Shown here one piece after another: positions 1-7,598 of a stretch of DNA of 29,145 nucleotides. The translations under genes and the position numbers were made by a program. This stretch comes from JBBSIN01 sp038232055 (GTDB lineage: Bacteria; Actinomycetota; Actinomycetes; JADGOV01): positions 1 to 29,145 of the forward strand of contig JBBSIN010000028.1 in NCBI GenBank assembly GCA_038232055.1. The letters are read 5' to 3'. A model generated the notes under the pieces. The model had not been told where the DNA came from and ran no database searches. It worked only from the letters and a program-made list of their open reading frames with translations. Every line of letters starts with the position of its first letter. Within the stretch, counting starts at the first letter, position 1.

Positions 1-756
1 GACCTTGGCGAACTCGCGCGGGCGGTTGCAGAGGAACATGTTGGCGACGGCGAGGGACGCGTAGACGTTGGGGCTGCGGGCCGACAGCCAGCAGAAGTCC
101 TCGAGCCGCGGCAATCCGCAATGGTCGACGATGAAGTTGAGCTCCGGGTAGAGCGTGGAGGGCTCGTCGATGTCGCGGACGTCGAACTTCTCGAGCGCGA
201 GCGGCTCGACCGCGGGACCCTTGTGGAAGTGCATGTTCGTGATGCCCAGCTCGATGCACCGCTCGTAGAGCGGGAACACCATCGGATCGTTCGCCTTCCA
301 GCCACGAGACTCACCGCGCCATTCCGCGGTGTACCACTTGAAGCCGCGCATGCCCAGGTCCTTGACCTGGTGGTCGACCTGCTCCAGGGCGTCGGGGGCC
401 CGCGGGTCGATGCCGCCGAGCGGGATGAGCCGGTTCGGCGCGCGCTTGACCAGCTCGGCATTGCGCTCCGGATGCGTGAAGCCCGTGTGGTAGAAGTCCA
501 TGAGCACTTGCGTAGACAGGATCGCCATGTCGTTGTCGCCCTCGACGAACATGGTCTCGAAGTACCAGTCCGGGTCGACCTTCCGGAAGGTCTTCTCGTA
601 GTCCATCGTCCACTGCGGCTCGTTCACCGGGTTGAACCCGGTCTGGAACGCGTAGAACGTCTCGACGAAAGCTTCGCCGTACCTGTTCTTGCAGTTCTCC
701 GCGCTGGCGTCCCAGAAACCGGTGTGGGCATCGATGACGAACAGGCCGTCCTTCAC
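1..756 (-). CDS. Amidohydrolase family protein (C-terminus cut by window edge)
   Basis: The 252 visible codons encode the N-terminal part of an amidohydrolase-2 type TIM-barrel protein (the superfamily of ACMSD-like decarboxylases and metal hydrolases). The start is GTG at 756, preceded by GGGAGG about 5 nt upstream. The protein opens with a beta-strand and the metal-motif region VIDAHTGFWDAS (residues 7-18). The usual second histidine of the family's D-x-H-x-H motif is not there: the sequence is H-T-G. Further on are FKWYT (about 139-143), MHFHKG (about 170-175) and FIVDHCGLPRLEDF (from about residue 206), which resemble the strand-end metal and active-site segments of the family. Codon use is typical of the neighbours. 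The substrate cannot be inferred. The gene is divergent from a small monooxygenase-fold gene, which may belong to the same catabolic locus. Confidence 0.8.
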   Translation of the reverse strand, partial: MKDGLFVIDAHTGFWDASAENCKNRYGEAFVETFYAFQTGFNPVNEPQWTMDYEKTFRKVDPDWYFETMFVEGDNDMAILSTQVLMDFYHTGFTHPERNAELVKRAPNRLIPLGGIDPRAPDALEQVDHQVKDLGMRGFKWYTAEWRGESRGWKANDPMVFPLYERCIELGITNMHFHKGPAVEPLALEKFDVRDIDEPSTLYPELNFIVDHCGLPRLEDFCWLSARSPNVYASLAVANMFLCNRPREFAKV

Positions 757-900
757 GGGGCCTCCCTGGCCAAGCCGGTGATGCGGACACACACTGCCAC
801 GTCCGGCGTGGGTGGTGAAGAGGGGGCACGGCGAGTCCGCGACCTAGCATCGTCGGTGCCGCGCCAGTGCGGCCATCCACCGGACGACAGGAGACCAGCG
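757..900. promoter_or_regulatory. Divergent intergenic region, amidohydrolase / ABM-fold gene
   Basis: These 144 bp separate two divergent starts and must hold both promoters. A TAGCAT box at 845-850 is a possible -10 for the rightward gene, with a leader of about 45 nt. A short inverted repeat, CCACG-tccgg-CGTGG, lies at 797-811 and could be an operator. No convincing -35 hexamers are visible. The assignment rests mainly on gene orientation. Confidence 0.35.
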
Positions 901-1233
901 ATGATCTTCATCGTCGCCAAGTTCCGAGTGCTGCCCGAGGACGCGGACCGGTGGCCGGAGATCGCCGGTGACTTCACCCGAGCCACCCGCGGCGAGCCGG
1001 GCTGCCTGTGGTTCGACTGGTCGCGTGGCCTGGACGACCCAGCCGAGTACGTGCTGATCGAGGCGTTTCGGGACGGTGCGGCCGGTGCCGCGCACGTCCA
1101 GTCGGATCACTTCAAGCAGGCGCAGCAGGCGCTGCCGCCGCACCTCGCGGAGACGCCGCGGGTCGTCAACTTCTCGATCGCGCAGGACGACTGGTCAGCC
1201 CTCGGCGAGCTCGCCGTGCCGGATCGGAGCTGA
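901..1233 (+). CDS. Antibiotic biosynthesis monooxygenase (ABM) / quinol monooxygenase-like protein
   Basis: This 110-residue protein has the dimeric ferredoxin-like ABM fold. It starts with the strand MIFIVAKFRVLPED, followed by a helix, EPGCLWFDWSRGLDDPAEYVLIEAFRD (residues 38-64; the typical E-x-G-C and Y-x-L-x-E-x-F/W pattern), a helix with AHVQSDHFKQ (70-79) and a final strand. The family includes cofactor-free oxygenases (ActVA-Orf6, YgiN) and many small proteins of unknown substrate. The ATG at 901 has an AGGAG sequence 8 nt upstream. It lies 44 bp before a glyoxalase-fold gene on the same strand and is divergent from an amidohydrolase, so the three may form a small aromatic-compound or antibiotic-modification locus. 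That grouping is inference. Confidence 0.85.
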   Translation: MIFIVAKFRVLPEDADRWPEIAGDFTRATRGEPGCLWFDWSRGLDDPAEYVLIEAFRDGAAGAAHVQSDHFKQAQQALPPHLAETPRVVNFSIAQDDWSALGELAVPDRS

Positions 1234-1265
1234 GCATTTGCCGCTGGGCGTTGCCGCAGTACCGC

Positions 1266-1271
1266 TAGCCT
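1266..1271 (+). promoter_or_regulatory. Candidate -10 box for a leaderless VOC transcript
   Basis: TAGCCT fits the actinobacterial TAnnnT -10 consensus and ends exactly 6 nt before the ATG at 1278, the spacing expected if transcription starts at the A of the start codon. No Shine-Dalgarno sequence precedes this ATG. No good -35 is visible. The same box and spacing recur before the DUF4177 gene. Confidence 0.4.
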
Positions 1272-1277
1272 TCAGCC

Positions 1278-1658
1278 ATGCTTGATCACATCGGTATCCA
1301 GGTGGCTGACGTCGACGCGTCGCTCGCCTTCTATCTGCGCGCGTTCGCTCCGATAGGGATGCGCGAGGTGCTGCGCTTCCCGCACGGCGATGCCTTTGTG
1401 GTGGGTCTGTCCGGCCCCGACGGCTTCCCGACTTTCTGGCTGGGTCCAGCCTCCGGCTCGGAGGCCCGGGAACTGCACCTGGCCTTCCGCGCCCCCGACC
1501 GCCACGCCGTCGACGCGGTCCACGACGCCGCTGTGCAGGCGGGAGCGGAGGTTCTGCACGCCCCGCGCGAGTGGCCGGAGTACCACCCGGGCTACTACGG
1601 CGTGTTCCTGCGCGACCTCGACGGCCACAACGTGGAGGCCGTGTGCCATGGGGAGTAA
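1278..1658 (+). CDS. VOC (glyoxalase/bleomycin resistance/dioxygenase) family protein
   Basis: This 126-residue protein is a single vicinal-oxygen-chelate domain made of two beta-alpha-beta-beta-beta modules. The first module begins MLDHIGIQVADVDASLAFY, with His4 at the usual first metal-ligand position. The second begins at about residue 72 (ELHLAFRAPDRHAVDAVH), and the protein ends with YYGVFLRDLDGHNVEAV, whose glutamate (about residue 122) is at the position of the conserved C-terminal ligand. Length and architecture match small stand-alone VOC proteins such as lactoylglutathione-lyase-like enzymes or bleomycin-binding proteins. The substrate is unknown. Transcription may be leaderless from the TAGCCT box upstream. 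The next 305 bp carry no gene. Confidence 0.87.
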   Translation: MLDHIGIQVADVDASLAFYLRAFAPIGMREVLRFPHGDAFVVGLSGPDGFPTFWLGPASGSEARELHLAFRAPDRHAVDAVHDAAVQAGAEVLHAPREWPEYHPGYYGVFLRDLDGHNVEAVCHGE

Positions 1659-1963
1659 CGCCACTTGGGTGCAGAGCACGGCTCGACGGCAGTAGCGGTA
1701 TTGCGCCGGTTGCGATCTCCTTCGCACTAGCTGTTGTTGCCGACAGGGCCACTTGGAGATCAACTAGCTACCACCCGGTCAGCGAAGGAGATCGACCAAG
1801 GGTTCTGGCATACGCGTCACCAAGTCGCCGGTACAGCTGCGCGGCTTGTTCGAACAGGTGCTCCCAGGCGCCGGTTGGCCTTAGCCGTACCGGACGCTAG
1901 CCGTCCCATCTCAACTCGGGCCCGCCGGAATGCTGGGTCGTCCCGCCGGCTTGCACCGGCATC
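1659..1963. other. Non-coding stretch between VOC gene and MFS exporter
   Basis: These 305 bp carry no ORF with convincing codon bias or recognisable domain. They contain a long imperfect inverted repeat (1712-1794, listed separately) and must include the promoter of the downstream MFS gene, though no clear -35/-10 pair is evident. Local GC is lower than in the flanking genes, notably around 1721-1770. That would fit a regulatory region or the scar of a lost mobile element. Confidence 0.5.
1712..1794. repeat. 83-bp imperfect inverted repeat / large stem-loop
   Basis: GCGATCTCCTTCGC at 1712-1725 is mirrored by GCGAAGGAGATCG at 1782-1794, which gives a perfect 13-bp pairing. Inside it, AGCTGTTG (1729-1736) can pair with CAACTAGCT (1761-1769) with one bulged base. 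There is no T-run after either arm and no flanking target duplication visible. It could be a terminator-like structure, a regulator site, or a MITE or insertion-sequence remnant. I cannot choose among these from sequence alone. Confidence 0.6.
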
Positions 1964-3487
1964 GTGTCCGCCGAGAACGTGATCCCCGACCCTGCGAGCC
2001 TGCACTATGCGACCCGCGCCGGGCGCTGGGTCGTCGTCGCGACCGTCCTCGGCTCGGGACTGGCCGCACTGGACGCAACGGTGGTCGGTATCGCGCTTCC
2101 CGCGATCGGACGTGACCTCGACGCCAGCCTGGGCACGCTGCAGTGGGTCGTCACGGCCTACACGCTCACGTTGGCCGGACTGCTCCTGTTGGGCGGCTCG
2201 CTGGGTGACCGGTACGGGCGTCGCCGCGTCTACCAGATCGGCATCGTTTGGTTCGCCGTCGCGTCACTGCTGTGCACCGTGGCGCCGACCGCGCCGGTGC
2301 TCATCGCCGCCCGCGCGCTGCAGGGGATCGGCGGCGCACTGCTCACGCCGGGAAGCCTGGCCATCCTGCAGGCCTCGTTCGTCCCGGACGACCGGGGGCG
2401 CGCCATCGGCGCCTGGTCCGGATACGGCGGCATCGCCACGGCGCTCGGGCCCTTCGTCGGTGGGTACCTGATCGGGGCCATCTCCTGGCGGGTCGTCTTC
2501 CTGCTCAACCTCCCGCTGACCGTCGCCGTGCTCTTCATCACCGCACGGCACGTGCCAGAGTCACGGGATGCCGGAGCGCGGGGTCGGCTGGACGTTCCCG
2601 GCGCGGCGTTGGTCACCGTCGCGCTGGTCGGGGCGACGTACGGTCTCATCGCGGGCGGCGAGGCCGGCTGGACGAGCGGCCGAGTGCTCCTTCCGGTCTG
2701 CGCCGGCGTTGCCGCGTTCCTCGCCTTCCTCTGGTGGGAGCGGCGTACGCCGGTGCCGATGCTGCCGCTGGGCCTGTTCGGGTCGCGGCAGTTCACCGTC
2801 GCGAACCTGGTGACCTTCGCCGTGTACGGCGCTCTCGGCGGCGCGCTGTTCCTGTTGCCGATCGAGCTGCAGACCGTCTCGCGCTACAGCCCCCTTCAAG
2901 CCGGTACGGCGCTGCTTCCGGTAACGGCGATCATGCTGCTGCTCTCGGCTCGGCTCGGCGCGTTCGCCGGTCGGGTGGGGCCGCGGCTGCCGATGGCGGT
3001 CGGCCCGCTGCTCGTCGCGGCCGGCATGGCGCTCTTCGTCCGGATCGGCCCAGACGGTAGCTATGTCCGGCACGTCCTACCCGCGGCGCTCGTGCTGGGT
3101 TTCGGGCTGGCCGTGACCGTGGCGCCCCTGACCACGACGGTTCTCGCCGCGGCACCACCCGAGCACGTGGGCATCGCCTCCGCCGTGAACAACGACGTCG
3201 CTCGAGCGGCGGCCCTCCTCGCGGTCGCCGTCCTGCCCGCCGCCGCCGGTCTGACCGGCGCGAGCTACCTGCGACCCGACCGCTTCGACAGCGGGTTCAC
3301 CACCGCTGTGCTCGTCGCGGCCGCTCTCTCGGCCGTCGGTGGGTTGACCGCAGCGCTCGCCATTCGTAACCCGCGCCGTTCGCTGCCAACGTCGGCCGGT
3401 GACCGCGACGCGCACTGCCCGCTGGAAGCGCCGCCGCTGCGCAGCCGCGAGCGTCAGGAGCGCATTGAGCCGGCAGTGATGCGCTAA
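1964..3487 (+). CDS. MFS transporter, DHA2 family (EmrB/QacA type drug exporter)
   Basis: This 507-residue integral membrane protein has about 14 hydrophobic helices, the DHA2 (drug:H+ antiporter, 14-TM) layout. Recognisable motifs are LDATVVGIALPAIGRDL in helix 1 (the D1-like motif), GGSLGDRYGRRR (about residues 79-90, motif A), the helix 4 arginine segment AARALQGIGGALLTPGSLAI (about 112-131, motif B) and GPFVGGYLIGAISWRVVFLLN (motif C plus the W-R-x-x-F-x-x-N signature). The tail after the last helix is short and charged. The GTG at 1964 was chosen because it precedes the first helix; there is no clear Shine-Dalgarno, and GTG at 1979 is an alternative. The likely role is proton-driven export of hydrophobic drugs or metabolites; the substrate is unknown. 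It converges on a second MFS gene with only 8 bp between stop codons. Confidence 0.9.
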   Translation: MSAENVIPDPASLHYATRAGRWVVVATVLGSGLAALDATVVGIALPAIGRDLDASLGTLQWVVTAYTLTLAGLLLLGGSLGDRYGRRRVYQIGIVWFAVASLLCTVAPTAPVLIAARALQGIGGALLTPGSLAILQASFVPDDRGRAIGAWSGYGGIATALGPFVGGYLIGAISWRVVFLLNLPLTVAVLFITARHVPESRDAGARGRLDVPGAALVTVALVGATYGLIAGGEAGWTSGRVLLPVCAGVAAFLAFLWWERRTPVPMLPLGLFGSRQFTVANLVTFAVYGALGGALFLLPIELQTVSRYSPLQAGTALLPVTAIMLLLSARLGAFAGRVGPRLPMAVGPLLVAAGMALFVRIGPDGSYVRHVLPAALVLGFGLAVTVAPLTTTVLAAAPPEHVGIASAVNNDVARAAALLAVAVLPAAAGLTGASYLRPDRFDSGFTTAVLVAAALSAVGGLTAALAIRNPRRSLPTSAGDRDAHCPLEAPPLRSRERQERIEPAVMR

Positions 3488-3495
3488 ACCTCGCC

Positions 3496-4743
3496 TCAGC
3501 GGACGAGGACCTGGTCGCCAGCCCGCTCGCCCGCGAACGCGCCGGACACCGTGCGCGAGAGCCAGAGCGCGACCGCGAGGCCGACCGCACCGCCGAGGGC
3601 TACCACGAGGAACGGGTCGAGTACCTGGGCAAGGAGACCGCCGACGGCCACGGCGACCCCCTGCCCGACGTACATCCCCGACTGGACGACGCCGAAAGCC
3701 TGCCCCCGCACGTCGGCGGGCACCGCTGCGACGAAGGCCGCATTCGCCGGCAGGTTGTACGACGAGCCCACGCCGGAGAGGAGCAGGAGACCGAACAGCA
3801 CGATGAGCGGCGGCCGAAGGACGCAGCCAAGCAGTGGCGCGACCGAGAGCACCGCGAGCGTGGGCATCAGACGTAGTCGGCGTACCGGCGCGACGAACCT
3901 CGCCAGCAGGAAAGAGCCGAACACCGTCCCGGCGGGGTTGGCCGCCATGAGTAGCCCGACGGCGAGCGGCCCGGCGTGCAGCTGCGCGGCAAGTGGAGCG
4001 GCGAGACCCTCCGGGATGACGTAAAAGGCGCACAGCCAAGCCAGTCCGACGAGCGCTCGCAGGGCGGGATCGCCCGAAATCGCCCGTACCCCCCGGGACA
4101 CATGCCGCAGCGGGGGCCGAACCTTCCCGCCGGACACCGGTGCCGAGCGCGGGCGTACGCCGACCGTGAGGAACAGCGCCGAGAGGAGGAACGTCCCCGC
4201 ATCGAGAACGAGGGCGCCCTGCGGATGGACAGCGAGCACGAGCGCGCCACCGGCCGCGAAACCCAGCAGCTGCCCGGCCTCGCGAGTGATGCTGCTCACG
4301 GCGCTGGCGAGGACGTAGCGGTCGTCGGGCAGCACGTCCGGAAGCAAAGCCGCACGGGCCGCCGAGAAAGGCGGTTCGAGCAGTTCGGCGGCGAAGACGA
4401 GCACGCACAACAAGGCGATGGGCACGTGCGGAATCGCCATGACACCCAGCAGCCCGGCCCGGATCAGGTCGCAGCCGATCAGGACGTCCCGGCGGGGCAG
4501 GTGGTCGGCCAGGCCGGCGAGCAGCGGGCCACCGACGAGCCAGGGGAGGAACGTGACCGCGTACGCCGCCGCAGTCAGGGCCGGTGAGCCGGTGCGCTGA
4601 AACACCAGCACGACGAGAGCCACCCTGGCGAGCTGGTCGCCGAGCAGCGAAAGCATCTGCGCGACCCAAAGTGCCCGAAACTCGGGTACGGCGAAAACGT
4701 CCCCGTAGGTCGCCGGCCGGTCGGCCGCGGCGGCAAGGCCCAC
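3496..4743 (-). CDS. MFS transporter, 12-TM (MFS_3 / enterobactin-exporter-like)
   Basis: With the GTG start at 4743 this is a 415-residue, roughly 12-helix major facilitator. It begins MGLAAAADRPATYGDVF and continues FRALWVAQMLSLLGDQLARVALVVLVFQRTGS, the typical first-helix pattern of the MFS_3 group (EntS, macrolide efflux MefA relatives). Motif-A-like GLADHLPRRDVLIGCD follows helix 2. The frame stays open upstream to an ATG at 4920, but those extra 59 codons lack membrane or domain character. I therefore prefer 4743, which lies 7 nt after a TACTGT box and so could be leaderless. The role is probably small-molecule efflux. It is convergent with the DHA2 exporter, and the two share only the short 3' gap. 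Confidence 0.85.
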   Translation of the reverse strand: MGLAAAADRPATYGDVFAVPEFRALWVAQMLSLLGDQLARVALVVLVFQRTGSPALTAAAYAVTFLPWLVGGPLLAGLADHLPRRDVLIGCDLIRAGLLGVMAIPHVPIALLCVLVFAAELLEPPFSAARAALLPDVLPDDRYVLASAVSSITREAGQLLGFAAGGALVLAVHPQGALVLDAGTFLLSALFLTVGVRPRSAPVSGGKVRPPLRHVSRGVRAISGDPALRALVGLAWLCAFYVIPEGLAAPLAAQLHAGPLAVGLLMAANPAGTVFGSFLLARFVAPVRRLRLMPTLAVLSVAPLLGCVLRPPLIVLFGLLLLSGVGSSYNLPANAAFVAAVPADVRGQAFGVVQSGMYVGQGVAVAVGGLLAQVLDPFLVVALGGAVGLAVALWLSRTVSGAFAGERAGDQVLVR

Positions 4744-4750
4744 GGCGGAA

Positions 4751-4756
4751 ACAGTA
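4751..4756 (-). promoter_or_regulatory. Candidate -10 box (TACTGT) for minus-strand MFS gene
   Basis: On the minus strand TACTGT ends 7 nt before the GTG at 4743 with no Shine-Dalgarno in between, which suggests a leaderless or near-leaderless transcript. There is no convincing -35. The match to TAnnnT is exact, but the motif is short and could be chance. Confidence 0.3.
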
Positions 4757-4853
4757 GCGCTTCTGGCGCAATCGCTGCGCACCGTATTGGGTAAGCAACG
4801 CTGCGTAAGGAAAGTTGGTAACGTACCCACGCCGGGGCAGGCAAACGGCCGCC

Positions 4854-4879
4854 ACCGCCGATCGACACCGCCGATCGAC
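4854..4879. repeat. Two-copy 13-bp tandem repeat
   Basis: ACCGCCGATCGAC is present twice head to tail at 4854-4866 and 4867-4879, followed by a partial third copy (ACCGACG). It lies upstream of both divergent genes. Function unknown; it could be a repeated regulator site or simple slippage. Confidence 0.65.
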
Positions 4880-5081
4880 ACCGACGCGGCAGGAGGCGGC
4901 ACGGCCAATGAGGTCCACACTACGGGTGCAGTGGAACTCAGCCACGGCGCGAGCAGATGTGAAGGGAGGGCGGACGCATGCGTGGAAAGGGTTGGTGCTG
5001 AGATAGCTTCCTGATCAAGTGGCGCGACGCTACTCTTTAGTGACCGTCCGATGGCGGAGCGTCTCCGGTGCGAGTCGCTCC

Positions 5082-5111
5082 CGCTGTCCGCGGTGTTGGC
5101 AGCGGACAGCG
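5082..5111 (+). promoter_or_regulatory. 10-bp perfect stem-loop in the leader of the GGDEF-EAL gene
   Basis: CGCTGTCCGC (5082-5091) and GCGGACAGCG (5102-5111) form a perfect 10-bp G/C-rich stem with a 10-nt loop. The stem ends 7 nt before the GGGAGG ribosome-binding site (5119-5124). It has no U-tract and lies upstream of the gene, so it is better read as a leader structure or protein-binding palindrome than as a simple terminator. Confidence 0.5.
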
Positions 5112-5130
5112 CAGTCCAGGGAGGCGGCCG

Positions 5131-7590
5131 ATGACGGCGGAGGCGGCCGCGCGCGTTGGCGTCGAAGTTCGGATGCCGAACGCCCTGCGGGTGCTGGTCG
5201 CGGTGGTCGTGGGGGCAGCGACGGTTGCCGTGGTCGAGTCGCTACGGCAGGCCGTTGGCCGCTTGCCCGATCACGCGTGGCCGCTGCTGGTGCTGCTCAC
5301 TCTTGCCGTTGCCGCTCACCTGCTTCCGCTCCGAGTCCGTTTCGCGACGCACCAGGTACTGCACCTGTGGGACGAGATCACGCTCGTTCTCGGCTTGGGC
5401 CTGATCCCGTTGCCGTGGTTGGTGATGGTGACATGGCTCGGCGGGCTGGCTGCCCTGGCAGCGTCACGAAACGGCGTTGTGAAATCGCTGTACAACGCGA
5501 GTTCGGCGACCCTCGGCACGCTCGTCGCGGGCGCAGTCTTCTACAGCCTCGACGGTAGGTACGGCGCCGCCGCGCCCCAGGTGATACCGCTGGTTGCGGC
5601 GAGCATCGTGTTCTCGCTCTTCGACGACGTCGTCGTCTCGGCCGCTGTGGCGGGGTCCCGCCGGCTACGTCTCGTCGCGGTGTTGCGCGACGGCTTCTTC
5701 GTCCACCACGTCATGTGCCTGACCAACGGCGCGGTCGCCCTGGGTTTCCTCTTCGTCGCTCAGGCGCAGCCGGCGGCGCTCCTTTCGGTGCCCTTGATCC
5801 TCGTCGCACTGCACTGGGTACAGGCGACCGGCTTGCGTGTTTCGAAGGAGCGCGACGCGTGGCAGCAGCTCGACAAGGCGACCAGGGCACTGAACCAGCT
5901 CAACCGCCGGTCGGTTGTGGAGACCGCGATCATCAGTGGCTGTGAGCTCTTTCGCAGCGATGCCGTCGAGGTGTTGCTCGAGCAGGACGGCGCGCAGCGG
6001 CTGGTGAGCGGGACGATCAGCGGGGTGTCCCCGTACGCGTCGGACAACGTGCGCCCGCGCCGGGTGGTCACCCGACCGCTGGAGGCCAGCGACGTCCGCA
6101 TCGGTGAGCTCCGGCTCTGCTTCGCGGGCGCTGTACGGCTCAGCGAACGCGAGTCATGGGCGCTGTCGACGTTTAGCCATGGGCTGACCGCCGCCTTGCT
6201 CAACGCCCAGCTGTACGAGGAGATGCAGGAGCACGCGGCGCTCAAGGCCCATGAGGCCGAGCACGACCCGCTGACCGGGCTTGCGAACCGTACGGTGCTG
6301 ACCGAGCGGGGCGAGCAGATGGTCGCCGACGCCACCAAGGCGCACCGCGTCGCTGCGCTGCTGCTGGTGGACCTGGATCACTTCAAGCAGGTCAACGACA
6401 CGCTCGGGCACGAGGCTGGCGACCAGCTGCTCCGCGAGGTTGCTCATCGGCTCACCGGTGGCGTGCGGACGAGCGATGTCGTCGTACGCCTCGGCGGGGA
6501 CGAGTTCGCGCTGCTGCTGCCGGACCTCGCCACCGTCGAGGATGCCGCCACGATCGCCGGCAACGTGCTGGTTGCCCTCGCCGAGCCGATGTCGATCGAC
6601 GGGTTGGAGCTGCCCATCGAGGCCAGCATCGGCGTCGCGTGCGCGCCCGCCGACGCGGGAACGGTGCGCGACCTGCTGCGATGCGCCGACATGGCGATGT
6701 ACCAGGCGAAGGGCGCGCCCCTGTCGGTGCGCCGCTACCGCCGCCAGGACGAGCTCGTCAACGTCGACCGGCTGACGATGGTGAGCGAACTGCACGCGGC
6801 GCTCGACCAAGACCAGCTCGTGCTGCACTTCCAGCCCAAGATCGACCTCAACAGCGGTCGCGCGGTCGGAGCGGAGGCGCTCGCCCGCTGGCGTCGCCCG
6901 AACCATGGGCTGGTCTCGGCGTCGGACTTCGTGCCCGTCCTGGAGCAGTCGAGCATGGTGCACGGGTTTGCTCTGCACGTTCTCGACCAGGCGCTCTCCG
7001 CGGCCGCGACGTGGGGAGCGGGACCGCAGGCTCCGACGGTCGCCGTGAACCTGTCGGCGCGCAACCTCCTCGACCGCAACCTGCCAGGCGACGTCGCCAC
7101 GGCGCTCGACCGGCACCACTTCCCGCCGGCCCGGCTCATTCTCGAGATCACCGAGACCGTCATGATGAGTGAGCTGGACGTGGTGGACGACGTACTTGGC
7201 GCACTGCGGCAGCTCGGGGTGCAACTGTCCGTCGACGACTTCGGCACCGGGTTCTCCTCCCTGACCTTCCTCTCCCGCGTGCATGTCGACGAGGTGAAGA
7301 TCGACCGGTCTTTCGTCTCTGCGATGCTGGTCAGCCCGGGGGATGCGGCGATCGTGCGGGCCGTGCTCGAGCTAGGACGCAACTTCGGCCTGCGGGTGGT
7401 CGCCGAAGGGGTCGAGGTCCGCGACCAGCAGGAGCACCTCAGTGAACTCGGCTGCGAGTCGGCGCAGGGGTTCTACCTCGCGCCGCCCATGGCCGCCGCC
7501 GACGTCGCGCAACTGTTCGCGCCGGAACCGGTGCCGGCGGCGACGCGCACCCGGCGGGACGGTCGCATTCCGAGCACGCTTGCCCGCTGA
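5131..7590 (+). CDS. Membrane-anchored diguanylate cyclase/phosphodiesterase (GGDEF-EAL)
   Basis: This is an 819-residue bimodular cyclic di-GMP enzyme. Residues from about 14 to 225 contain several hydrophobic helices, forming an integral membrane sensor module. A linker with a GAF-like or coiled segment follows (about 235-370). The GGDEF domain begins near EHDPLTGLANR and carries an intact GGDEF active site (455-459), with the RTSD product-inhibition I-site five residues before it. The EAL domain has intact EAL (582-584), DDFGTG (702-707) and VAEGVE motifs, so both synthesis and hydrolysis look possible. ATG 5131 is chosen over the upstream GTG 5068 because GGGAGG lies 6 nt before it. The signal sensed is unknown. 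A strong hairpin in the leader may affect translation. The stop lies in a palindrome shared with the convergent neighbour. Confidence 0.93.
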   Translation: MTAEAAARVGVEVRMPNALRVLVAVVVGAATVAVVESLRQAVGRLPDHAWPLLVLLTLAVAAHLLPLRVRFATHQVLHLWDEITLVLGLGLIPLPWLVMVTWLGGLAALAASRNGVVKSLYNASSATLGTLVAGAVFYSLDGRYGAAAPQVIPLVAASIVFSLFDDVVVSAAVAGSRRLRLVAVLRDGFFVHHVMCLTNGAVALGFLFVAQAQPAALLSVPLILVALHWVQATGLRVSKERDAWQQLDKATRALNQLNRRSVVETAIISGCELFRSDAVEVLLEQDGAQRLVSGTISGVSPYASDNVRPRRVVTRPLEASDVRIGELRLCFAGAVRLSERESWALSTFSHGLTAALLNAQLYEEMQEHAALKAHEAEHDPLTGLANRTVLTERGEQMVADATKAHRVAALLLVDLDHFKQVNDTLGHEAGDQLLREVAHRLTGGVRTSDVVVRLGGDEFALLLPDLATVEDAATIAGNVLVALAEPMSIDGLELPIEASIGVACAPADAGTVRDLLRCADMAMYQAKGAPLSVRRYRRQDELVNVDRLTMVSELHAALDQDQLVLHFQPKIDLNSGRAVGAEALARWRRPNHGLVSASDFVPVLEQSSMVHGFALHVLDQALSAAATWGAGPQAPTVAVNLSARNLLDRNLPGDVATALDRHHFPPARLILEITETVMMSELDVVDDVLGALRQLGVQLSVDDFGTGFSSLTFLSRVHVDEVKIDRSFVSAMLVSPGDAAIVRAVLELGRNFGLRVVAEGVEVRDQQEHLSELGCESAQGFYLAPPMAAADVAQLFAPEPVPAATRTRRDGRIPSTLAR

Positions 7591-7598
7591 GCTCAGCG
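7585..7598. terminator. Palindrome holding both stop codons of convergent genes
   Basis: CGCTGAGCTCAGCG is a perfect 14-bp palindrome. It contains the TGA of the GGDEF-EAL gene (7588-7590) and, on the other strand, the TGA of the kinase-like gene (7595-7593), which are separated by 2 bp. Without a T-run it would be at most a short U-less bidirectional terminator or a mere by-product of overlapping stops. Confidence 0.35.

Larger units (their letters stand above)
4757..5130. other. Divergent intergenic region, MFS / GGDEF-EAL
   Basis: These 374 bp hold no supported gene. Visible elements are two tandem copies of ACCGCCGATCGAC (4854-4879), a perfect 10-bp palindrome ACGCATGCGT (4974-4983), and a strong hairpin just before the GGDEF-EAL ribosome-binding site (5082-5111). 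Open frames crossing the region have no domain resemblance. The region must contain the rightward promoter; TACTCT near 5031 is one weak -10 candidate. Confidence 0.5.

Noticed and set aside
1734..1982. Small protein-coding gene in the gap before the DHA2 exporter
   Set aside because: No ribosome-binding site, no recognisable domain, poor codon bias, and it overlaps the inverted repeat and the MFS start.
3077..4945. A 622-codon open frame on the minus strand overlapping both MFS genes
   Set aside because: It is a shadow of the real MFS frame: arginine/alanine-rich with no domain pattern, while the alternative frame has clear membrane helices and motifs.
5068..5130. Upstream GTG start for the GGDEF-EAL gene
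   Set aside because: No ribosome-binding site, and it would translate through the leader hairpin; ATG 5131 has a good GGGAGG.
5031..5130. Cyclic di-GMP riboswitch before the GGDEF-EAL gene
   Set aside because: Only a single hairpin is visible; there is no GEMM-like pair of helices with a tetraloop-receptor pattern.
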